From JALTID01 sp027004335 [NCBI: bacterium] (GTDB lineage: Bacteria; JALSQH01), in NCBI GenBank assembly GCA_027004335.1, contig JALTID010000115.1, forward strand, positions 1,978 to 10,434: a DNA stretch of 8,457 nucleotides. The letters are read 5' to 3'. A program made the position numbers and the translations under genes. The notes under the pieces were generated by a model. The model was not told the DNA's origin and made no database searches. It saw only the letters and a program-made list of their open reading frames with translations. Position 1 is the first letter of the stretch; the number at the start of each line of letters is the position of its first letter. Positions 1 to 6,213 of the stretch are shown in pieces.

Positions 1-222
1 AAACTGCTGGGCAGGGGTAAGACTTTCAATTACCTCTTTACCCAGTGCCTTTTGCTTTACATCATCTACAAATTTTTTAACAATTCCATAATTAACATCA
101 GCTTCTAAAAGACTTATGCGCACCTCTCGTAGAGCTTCCTCTATGTTGTTCTCTCTGATTTTACCCTGTCCCTTTATATAGCGGGCAACTTTGTTTAACC
201 TTTCAGAAAGTTGATCAAACAT
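1..222 (-). CDS. ffh: Signal recognition particle GTPase Ffh (SRP54), N-terminal part only
   Basis: The minus strand reads 74 open codons from an ATG at 222-220 to the window edge, so the 3' part of the gene is missing. The translation begins MFDQLSERLNKVARYIKG and continues with LREVRISLLEADVNYGIVKKF. This is the four-helix N domain of Ffh, including the conserved LLEADV motif, and it starts at the same Met-Phe as in other bacterial Ffh proteins. The GTPase (G) and RNA/signal-sequence-binding (M) domains lie outside the window; the family is usually about 450 residues. Ffh binds signal sequences emerging from the ribosome together with SRP RNA and hands them to FtsY at the membrane. FtsY shares the NG fold but normally has an acidic extension and not this N-terminus. 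The start is supported by AGAGG about 10 nt upstream (near 233-237) and a promoter just beyond it. The gene is divergent from the large lipoprotein gene. Confidence 0.96.
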   Translation of the reverse strand, partial: MFDQLSERLNKVARYIKGQGKIRENNIEEALREVRISLLEADVNYGIVKKFVDDVKQKALGKEVIESLTPAQQF

Positions 223-244
223 CCCTTTTTAACCTCTTACCTAA

Positions 245-273
245 ATGGTACCCAAAGGGAAAAATATTGTCAA
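245..273 (-). promoter_or_regulatory. Predicted sigma-70-type promoter of ffh
   Basis: Read on the minus strand, a perfect -35 box TTGACA (273-268) is followed after exactly 17 bp by TACCAT (250-245), which matches four of six bases of the -10 consensus. Transcription would start near 238, giving a leader of only about 16 nt whose first bases are the Shine-Dalgarno AGAGG. The weak point is the -10 box. No transcript data are available. Confidence 0.65.
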
Positions 274-298
274 AAACTTTTAAATAAAACTTCCCTTT
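254..298. repeat. 8-bp inverted repeat in the divergent ffh/lipoprotein intergenic region
   Basis: AAAGGGAA at 254-261 is matched by its exact reverse complement TTCCCTTT at 291-298, with 29 bp between the arms. The left arm lies in the spacer of the ffh promoter and the right arm covers the only candidate -35 region of the lipoprotein gene. It could be a paired regulator-binding site. In DNA this AT-rich and low in complexity it could also be chance. Confidence 0.3.
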
Positions 299-318
299 TC
301 TTTACAATCCAGTATAAT
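291..318 (+). promoter_or_regulatory. Weak candidate promoter of the large lipoprotein gene
   Basis: A perfect -10 box TATAAT sits at 313-318. The best -35 partner is poor: TTCCCT at 291-296, spacer 16 bp, three of six matches. Transcription would start near 325 and give a leader of about 50 nt. No better pair is visible between 223 and 374, so this promoter may need an activator or another sigma factor. Confidence 0.35.
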
Positions 319-374
319 TATTATATGAAACAAGTGAAGGAATACAAGGCACAGAATTTGCATATATAAAGAAA

Positions 375-3300
375 ATGAAAGAGAAGTTTTTTCTTTTTTT
401 AACAATTGTTTTTATCCTCTCTTCCTGTTCGGGACACAAAAAGATCAAGACTCCAGAAACATATACCCTTAAAGATGTAAAAATTCTTTATGTGGAAGTT
501 GGAGACAGGTATGTAAAAATTTCATGGGAACTACCGGATGATTCACATGTAAAAAAAATCCAGGTAAACAGAAAAGAAAACTACTCGATAGATGGTGTTA
601 CAGATGGAGTGGTGGTATACAACGATGATCTTACTACTTCAGTGTATGACAGATCTGTCAGCAACGGCGTCACCTATTTCTACAAGATTTTTACAAGCGA
701 CGGTAAAATTTTTTCAAAGGGGGTAGAAATTAGTGCTACTCCAAACCCTCCTCCAGATATCACACCCCCGGCAGAAGTATACGATACTGAGATAACAGGA
801 GGAAATGGGTATATAAAAATAAGATGGAAGAATCCCTCCGATTCGGATTTTGCTGGAGTTCTCATCGTAAAAAGAGAGGATTCCTGCCCTCAGAGTGAGG
901 AGGATGGAGAAACAACCTATAGTGGGAAAGGCACAGAGGTAATTGATAGAGATGTGGAAAATTTTCACAAATATTGTTACAGGATCTTCACCTATGACAC
1001 AAGTGGAAATTATTCTTCCGGGATACTGCTCCATGGAGAGCCAATGGATCTAATACCGCCTCCAGAGATTCCTGTTTTCTATGCAGCAGCGGCATCTCAA
1101 CAGGTGATCCTCAGCTGGATTAATCCCGATGATCCTGATTTCTATACTGCAGAAATTTTCAAGGACTCAGTCTTAATATATAACTCCTCAGGCACAGAGG
1201 AGGTTTATTTTGATAAAAGTGTTTCTCCAGCTACAACATATACATACCTCATAAGAAGCTGTGATAAATATAACAACTGTACAGCAGGTATTTCAAAAAC
1301 TGTTACTACTCCCACAGGGAAGGATCTAATTCCCCCTTCATCTGTTAAAAATTTTCAGGTTTCTCCCTATCCTCCTGGAAACGGATTGATTCTCAGATGG
1401 CAACTACCTTCTGATCCTGATTTTGCATTTGTTGAAGTTTATGTACAGGAAAATTCCTGTTCCACTTTGAGCAGAGGGATAAAAGTTTATTCAGGAGTAT
1501 CCACAGGATTCACAGATTTCACATGTACTGGGAATTGCCTTAATGGCGATAAATACTGTTATACAATATATTCAGTTGATGCCTCACTTAATTACAGCTC
1601 TCCAGTAACTGGCGCAGGAATTCCACAGGATAGTGTACCTCCACCACCAGTAACAGATCTCATGGCAAATTGCAACAATAGTGGATATATAACCACCACA
1701 TGGAAAAACCCTGATTCCAAAGATCTATACGGTTATAAGCTCTTTGTTATAAATAGGAATTGCTTAAAGAATATTTATACTCCCCATGAGCTTGAAAATT
1801 CCTCTTCTCATAGATACCCCGTCATCATTACCCCTGTTACGGATCATTTCACCGATGAGAATCCACCACTTCCATCAGACAGAGAGCATCTCTGTTATGC
1901 CATATCTGCCATAGATAGATATGGCAACATGTCAGCCGCTCCGGCAACTACCGTGGTGGTTCATGATAACATCCCACCAGGGAAAATCAGATCCCTCACA
2001 GCACAACCTCAACCAGATGGAAGTATCTACTTTACATGGAAATATCCCTCCTCTCCAGATGTAAAAGGAGTAAAAATACTTCGTAGAACAGCAAGAGGCT
2101 CAGATGATGATTACTTCCTCCCATGCAGTGGTAGTGAAATTGCCTCGGTTTTCTACCCTGATTCCCAATTTCTTGATCAATCAATTCAGGGAGCTACAGG
2201 AGCTTACTACAATTACACCTTCTGCGCATATGACGAATGGCAGAATTACTCCATACCATATGATATAATGGTTCGTTCCTACGACTCACAGCCACCGGGG
2301 AAAGTAGAGAATCTTGTCTATATCGTTGATCCCAATGGAAAAAATGTGTATATCTCATGGGACAATCCATCCGATCCTGATTTTGCCGGGGTATTGCTCC
2401 TTAGAAGGGAAGACGGATATCCAGTTTCTCCTACAGATCCTTTTTCAGAAAAACTTCTCAATGGTGAAGAGAATGATTTTACAGACTTCTCCGTACTTCC
2501 TGATCATAGATATTACTATGCAATTTATTCATATGATAATAACGAAAACTACTCAGATGGTGTTAGCTTTTCCGTACTGGTTAAAGATATTCAACCCCCG
2601 GAAGATGTGAAAAATATAATTTTTCATGATCCAATCACTACCAATGTAATAACTCTCTCATGGAAAAATCCTACTGATGCAGATTTCAACGGAGTGACTA
2701 TAATAAAGAACTCCTCTCCTCCAGCCACCAGAAATGATGGCAAGATCATATACAGAGGGAAAGGTGAAGAAATAACTTTTTACCAGCCGAGGGGGGAATT
2801 AAACTTTTATGCCTTTTACACATCTGACACCTCATTAAATTATTCAAAAGGTGTAACATCTGCATTTGCTCCCGCATGGATAACCGGGGTAACTGGAGGA
2901 AGTTATGGTGAAGATCTTTCCTTAACAAAATATGGGAAAAATATTTTCATTCTCTACTACTCTTCTGCTCTTTCACTTGGGATTATACTCGAGAAAAGAA
3001 CTCTTAAAGGGGATCTTATCTTAAGAAAGACTTTATCAAAATTCGCCTCGCCAGAATTTCTTTCTATTGCTCATTCCAATAATTACATCTGGACCTTATT
3101 GGGCAGAAGTGATAGAGCAGAAATTTATAAGATCTCACCTGATGGTACAGTAATGAAAAAGAAAGCTATTGAAGGTCAATGGAAAAATGGAAAATTAATC
3201 TCATGCGGTAGCAGAGTTAATTTGATCCTATCATCAGGCAATTCTGCTGGAATTGTGGTAAAAATAAATGAAGACTTTTCTTCATCTTCATATCAGATAC

Positions 3301-4679
3301 CGATTTCTCCAGAATTCTCAGCACTGTGCTACGGGAATCTAATTACCTACACCCATATTGACGATCAAATCCACCTCACCACTTTTTACAATGGAGACAT
3401 TACTTCAGAAGTAGTAAGAAACTACGGTGGTTACTCACCTGAAATAACATGGGAAGAGGAAACATGGCGAATACTCTTCCAATCTTATTCACCATTTGAA
3501 TTTTATACATTATCATCCTCAGGGTATCAGGGGGAAATAACCGATGAAGGATGGTATCCATCATTCGTAAGTGACAGTAATTTCATCTTTTATAATCCAG
3601 ATGAAGGTGAGATCTTCTACGGGAAAATCCTTACTGATTCTACATACTTAATCCCGATAGCCTCAATAGGGGTGGGATTCCTGAAATCCTTTTACTCCAC
3701 CAGTATTACAGGGGTAATTTATTCAGATATCAACACATACTCTCTCAATTTATTGACTTTCTCTTCTATAATTGAAAATGACAAGACTCTCATCAAGGGA
3801 AATTACTTCACATACCTTAAAGCAGTATCCACCGATGCGGGGGATTTCCTTCTCCTGAAAGATAAAATGAACAACAGCTACATTTTTGATGTAGCAAACA
3901 ACATATACCTTCCTGTAACCACCTCTACAGAAGATATTTCAAGCGCAGGGGGCACTTTGGATGAACTCCGCATCGGAGCTAATGGAAATTTATTTATAGT
4001 AAGATACTATCCCCTGACGCAGACAGAAGAAGTACTTAAGCTCAACATAACAGGAGATAACGGAAAAATCTGTGTGAGTGATAAGATTATGGTTATTTAT
4101 GATTCGGGGGGATCACTCTATGCAGATTCCATCACTTTCTCCACCGGGATAACTCAGAGCATCAGTCAAATACCTGTGGCCTTTAATTCATATTCTCTTT
4201 CCTGTTCTGCCGGGAAATTTTATGCAGGAATAATTAATGGGGGCACCGGGAATTACAATCTTTACCTCTACGATGTAAGTTCAGGCCCTGCTCTGCTCTG
4301 GCAGAAATCACTTTCAACAAACTTTCCATTTGCATCAATCAGAAATTCTGAAACCTATATTGATGTTTTTGTGAATGACAATGGTATCTCGTGGTACAGG
4401 CTTGATAGCACAGGTCAAGTAGTAAATTCATCCACAGTTTCAAACGGAACCATCCCCGCTTTATTCAATGAAAACAATTCCATGAAATACCTGACTTTTA
4501 AAGATCTCTACTTCGGGGATCTATATTTAGGAAGATTTCTAAACGACAGGTGGTACTATGGTACAGTTGACACAATTGGCGATACAGGAAATTCGCCTTC
4601 TGTGATCACAGGTAAAAATTTTGTTAAAATTTACTATATTTCAGATGGAGCCATTTATAGGGCACTTCTCCCCAGATAA
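375..4679 (+). CDS. Giant predicted surface lipoprotein: eight FnIII-like domains plus a propeller-like C-terminus
   Basis: I do not recognise a named family for this 1434-residue protein. Residues 1-18 form a lipoprotein signal peptide: Lys2 and Lys4, a hydrophobic core, then lipobox L15-S16-S17-C18. Cys18 would be lipidated, and Ser at +2 suggests the outer membrane under the E. coli Lol rule. Residues 31 to about 832 hold eight fibronectin type III-like domains of 92-112 residues, beginning near 31, 131, 228, 320, 422, 534, 640 and 741. They share a core of W-x-x-P-x-D-x-D-F-x-G-V, a Tyr-rich strand and D-x3-N-Y-S. Residues 834-1434 lack FnIII features and look like a degenerate beta-propeller with repeated x-P-S/E blade starts. 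No catalytic motif, sortase signal or membrane segment is visible after the lipobox. The start is the only in-frame ATG after the stop at 315-317, but its Shine-Dalgarno is poor (AAAGAAA directly before it). Likely roles are adhesion, binding of a polymer or partner, or a structural surface filament; none is proven. It is divergent from ffh and 49 bp upstream of gltX. Confidence 0.88.
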   Translation: MKEKFFLFLTIVFILSSCSGHKKIKTPETYTLKDVKILYVEVGDRYVKISWELPDDSHVKKIQVNRKENYSIDGVTDGVVVYNDDLTTSVYDRSVSNGVTYFYKIFTSDGKIFSKGVEISATPNPPPDITPPAEVYDTEITGGNGYIKIRWKNPSDSDFAGVLIVKREDSCPQSEEDGETTYSGKGTEVIDRDVENFHKYCYRIFTYDTSGNYSSGILLHGEPMDLIPPPEIPVFYAAAASQQVILSWINPDDPDFYTAEIFKDSVLIYNSSGTEEVYFDKSVSPATTYTYLIRSCDKYNNCTAGISKTVTTPTGKDLIPPSSVKNFQVSPYPPGNGLILRWQLPSDPDFAFVEVYVQENSCSTLSRGIKVYSGVSTGFTDFTCTGNCLNGDKYCYTIYSVDASLNYSSPVTGAGIPQDSVPPPPVTDLMANCNNSGYITTTWKNPDSKDLYGYKLFVINRNCLKNIYTPHELENSSSHRYPVIITPVTDHFTDENPPLPSDREHLCYAISAIDRYGNMSAAPATTVVVHDNIPPGKIRSLTAQPQPDGSIYFTWKYPSSPDVKGVKILRRTARGSDDDYFLPCSGSEIASVFYPDSQFLDQSIQGATGAYYNYTFCAYDEWQNYSIPYDIMVRSYDSQPPGKVENLVYIVDPNGKNVYISWDNPSDPDFAGVLLLRREDGYPVSPTDPFSEKLLNGEENDFTDFSVLPDHRYYYAIYSYDNNENYSDGVSFSVLVKDIQPPEDVKNIIFHDPITTNVITLSWKNPTDADFNGVTIIKNSSPPATRNDGKIIYRGKGEEITFYQPRGELNFYAFYTSDTSLNYSKGVTSAFAPAWITGVTGGSYGEDLSLTKYGKNIFILYYSSALSLGIILEKRTLKGDLILRKTLSKFASPEFLSIAHSNNYIWTLLGRSDRAEIYKISPDGTVMKKKAIEGQWKNGKLISCGSRVNLILSSGNSAGIVVKINEDFSSSSYQIPISPEFSALCYGNLITYTHIDDQIHLTTFYNGDITSEVVRNYGGYSPEITWEEETWRILFQSYSPFEFYTLSSSGYQGEITDEGWYPSFVSDSNFIFYNPDEGEIFYGKILTDSTYLIPIASIGVGFLKSFYSTSITGVIYSDINTYSLNLLTFSSIIENDKTLIKGNYFTYLKAVSTDAGDFLLLKDKMNNSYIFDVANNIYLPVTTSTEDISSAGGTLDELRIGANGNLFIVRYYPLTQTEEVLKLNITGDNGKICVSDKIMVIYDSGGSLYADSITFSTGITQSISQIPVAFNSYSLSCSAGKFYAGIINGGTGNYNLYLYDVSSGPALLWQKSLSTNFPFASIRNSETYIDVFVNDNGISWYRLDSTGQVVNSSTVSNGTIPALFNENNSMKYLTFKDLYFGDLYLGRFLNDRWYYGTVDTIGDTGNSPSVITGKNFVKIYYISDGAIYRALLPR
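465..2873 (+). repeat. Tandem array of eight FnIII-like domain repeats within the lipoprotein gene
   Basis: The repeat shows at protein level. At DNA level only short blocks such as GATCCTGATTT recur (for example near 1131, 1411 and 2371), so the duplications are old and diverged. Domains 2 to 8 are each preceded by Asp-x-x-Pro-Pro: DITPP, DLIPP, DLIPP, DSVPP, DNIPP, DSQPP and DIQPP, with the first Pro near residues 131, 228, 320, 422, 534, 640 and 741. Inside each unit a W-x-x-P-x-(D/S)-x-D segment is followed about 60 residues later by D-x3-N-(Y/M/C)-(S/T). Domain 1 is the most divergent: it has LPDDSH in place of NPSDPDF and lacks the NYS segment. Domain 5 has an insertion of about 15 residues before strand F. 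Confidence 0.85.
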
Positions 4680-4680
4680 T

Positions 4681-4708
4681 TTGATAAAAGCCCTTTATCC
4701 AATATAAT
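4681..4708 (+). promoter_or_regulatory. Predicted sigma-70-type promoter of gltX
   Basis: TTGATA (4681-4686, five of six bases of the -35 consensus) and a perfect TATAAT (4703-4708) are 16 bp apart, starting two bases after the lipoprotein stop codon. Transcription would start near 4715, giving a leader of about 14 nt that begins just before the Shine-Dalgarno AAGGGGA (4717-4723, 5 nt before the ATG). gltX is therefore probably transcribed independently of the lipoprotein gene. A 6-bp inverted repeat, GATAAA/TTTATC (4683-4688 and 4694-4699), overlaps the -35 box and spacer. Confidence 0.7.
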
Positions 4709-4728
4709 CAAGAAAAAAGGGGAAATAA

Positions 4729-6162
4729 ATGTCCGAAGTGAGAGTCCGTTTCGCTCCATCACCCACAGGATACCTGCATATCGGAGGGGCAAGAACAGCC
4801 ATTTTCAATTATCTCTATGCAAGGCATCATAATGGGAAATTCATTTTAAGAATTGAAGACACAGACATAGAGAGATCCAGCAAAGAATACACCCGGGCAA
4901 TTCTGAGATCAATGCAGTGGCTGGGTCTTGACTGGGATGAAGGTCCATATTTCCAGAGCCAGAGATTTGATATTTACAACAAGTATCTAAAAAAGCTTCT
5001 TGAAAATAAAACAGGGTATAGATGCTGGTGCTCACCCGAAGAGCTCTCCGATTTCAAAAATTCCCTGAGAGAAAAGAAACTAAAATTTAAGAAAAAATAT
5101 ATTGAAGAAACAAATCTACACTGGCTCTCAGAAAGAGAGAATATCTATCCCGTGGTAATTGTAGAAACTCCCTTAGAGGGAACTATTACATATAAGGATA
5201 TAGTGAAGGGTAATATAACCTTTTCTGCAAAAGATCTTAATGATTTTATAATATGGAGGTCAAATGACACTCCAATATACAACTTTGTAGTGGTAGTTGA
5301 CGACAGCGATATGGGTATTACCCATGTAATAAGAGGAGACGACCATATAAGCAACACCCCCAAGCAGATAATCATATATAATGCACTAAAACTGGAACTT
5401 CCCTATTTTGCCCACATCCCTATGATTCTGGGGCCAGATAAAAAAAGACTCAGCAAGAGGCATGGAGCAACATCTGTGGAGGCATATAAACAGCAGGGAT
5501 ATCTGCCTGAAGCACTTTTTAACTATCTGGTAAGGTTGGGATGGTCCTACGGAGATCAAGAGATATTCTCAAAAGATGAACTTGTTGGAAAATTTGATCT
5601 TGACAATGTGGGAAAATCAGCAGCGATTTTCAACCCCGAAAAACTTCTCTGGCTTAATGCCGAATATATTAAAAGTTCACACCATGCAAGGCTTTTTGAT
5701 GAAATTATAGATAGAATCCCCGAGGAGGAGAGAAGCAAACTCCGATCCGATAGCAATTTTTTCAAGCTCATAGGACTTGTAAAAATAAGAAGCAGGACAC
5801 TCAGAGAACTCTATGAGAATTTGAAATTCTACTTTGAACCATATCCCAATGAGTATGACTCAAAGGGAGTAAGGAAATTCTTTTCCAAAAAAACGCTTTA
5901 CGAGGCACTGAGAGCACTCTATAAAAAATTAGATGTGATGATCCATTTCAATGAAGAAAATCTGGAAAATGCTTTCAATGAAATAGCTACAGAGTACAAT
6001 GTTAAACTCAGAGACCTTGCACAGTCTGTGAGATTGGCAATAACCGGGAAAACAGTAAGTCCTGGGATATTTGAGATCATAGAACTTCTGGGGAAACTCC
6101 GTACCATGAGAAAACTCCAATATGCCATTCAATGGATTGAGAAACACATAACATTTGAATAA
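4729..6162 (+). CDS. gltX: Glutamyl-tRNA synthetase (GluRS)
   Basis: GluRS joins glutamate to tRNA-Glu in the cytoplasm using ATP. The 477-residue protein has the usual bacterial length. The class I signature HIGH appears as H17-I-G-G inside FAPSPTGYLHIGGARTA. The KMSKS motif appears as K239-R-L-S-K243, inside DKKRLSKRHGA. Between them are FVVVVDDSDMGITHVIRGDDH, here cut at 20 residues to FVVVVDDSDMGITHVIRGDD, and SNTPKQ, which are typical of the GluRS catalytic core. Residues from about 320 on are the helical anticodon-binding region. The zinc-type insertion keeps Cys99-x-Cys101 and Tyr124, but the position of the last Cys ligand of E. coli GluRS is Thr128. A strong Shine-Dalgarno (AAGGGGA) and its own promoter support the ATG. 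From sequence alone I cannot say whether it is strictly tRNA-Glu specific or also charges tRNA-Gln; gatCAB and glnS are not in view. The next gene, tetR-like, is 51 bp downstream on the same strand. Confidence 0.97.
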   Translation: MSEVRVRFAPSPTGYLHIGGARTAIFNYLYARHHNGKFILRIEDTDIERSSKEYTRAILRSMQWLGLDWDEGPYFQSQRFDIYNKYLKKLLENKTGYRCWCSPEELSDFKNSLREKKLKFKKKYIEETNLHWLSERENIYPVVIVETPLEGTITYKDIVKGNITFSAKDLNDFIIWRSNDTPIYNFVVVVDDSDMGITHVIRGDDHISNTPKQIIIYNALKLELPYFAHIPMILGPDKKRLSKRHGATSVEAYKQQGYLPEALFNYLVRLGWSYGDQEIFSKDELVGKFDLDNVGKSAAIFNPEKLLWLNAEYIKSSHHARLFDEIIDRIPEEERSKLRSDSNFFKLIGLVKIRSRTLRELYENLKFYFEPYPNEYDSKGVRKFFSKKTLYEALRALYKKLDVMIHFNEENLENAFNEIATEYNVKLRDLAQSVRLAITGKTVSPGIFEIIELLGKLRTMRKLQYAIQWIEKHITFE

Positions 6163-6183
6163 GCCCAGTAAATCTGATATTAT
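6155..6183 (+). promoter_or_regulatory. Predicted promoter of the TetR-family gene
   Basis: TTGAAT (6155-6160) overlaps the end of gltX, and TATTAT (6178-6183) follows after 17 bp. Matches to consensus are four and five of six bases. Transcription would start near 6190, inside the palindrome at 6186-6201. Read-through from gltX is also possible because I see no terminator between the two genes. Confidence 0.5.
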
Positions 6184-6185
6184 AA

Positions 6186-6201
6186 GTTAGTAATTACTTA
6201 C
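6186..6201. promoter_or_regulatory. Candidate operator palindrome upstream of the TetR-family gene
   Basis: GTTAGTAATTACTTAC is a 16-bp palindrome with seven of eight complementary pairs; its core AGTAATTACT is perfect. It lies just after the predicted -10 box and covers the predicted start site, a typical place for a repressor. The size and symmetry suit a TetR-family dimer, so autorepression is a reasonable inference. It ends 12 bp before the start codon. Confidence 0.45.
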
Positions 6202-6213
6202 AAAGAGGAAGGG

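Noticed and set aside
1-222. FtsY as an alternative for the left-edge gene
   Set aside because: The protein starts directly at the N domain with MFDQLSERL and has LLEADV, as in Ffh. FtsY usually has a different, often acidic, N-terminus.
325-369. 14-codon open frame (MKQVKEYKAQNLHI) just before the lipoprotein gene, a possible leader peptide
   Set aside because: No Shine-Dalgarno precedes its ATG, and the ATG falls at the inferred transcription start. No attenuator hairpin follows.
714-1034. 106-codon minus-strand open frame under FnIII domains 1-2
   Set aside because: It is a shadow of the repeat-coding strand with no start signal or recognisable protein.
2314-2610. 98-codon open frame in another frame inside the lipoprotein gene
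   Set aside because: It lies across FnIII-like domain 7, which reads clearly in the main frame; the alternative translation has no recognisable domain.
465-2873. Recent DNA-level tandem duplication or phase-variable repeat in the lipoprotein gene
   Set aside because: Only blocks of about 10-15 bases are shared between units, and unit lengths differ from 92 to 112 codons. This is old protein-level repetition, not a slippage-prone DNA repeat.
4683-4699. GATAAA/TTTATC hairpin as the lipoprotein terminator
   Set aside because: Six AT-rich base pairs without a following T run, and it overlaps a good promoter. I kept it only as a note on the gltX promoter.
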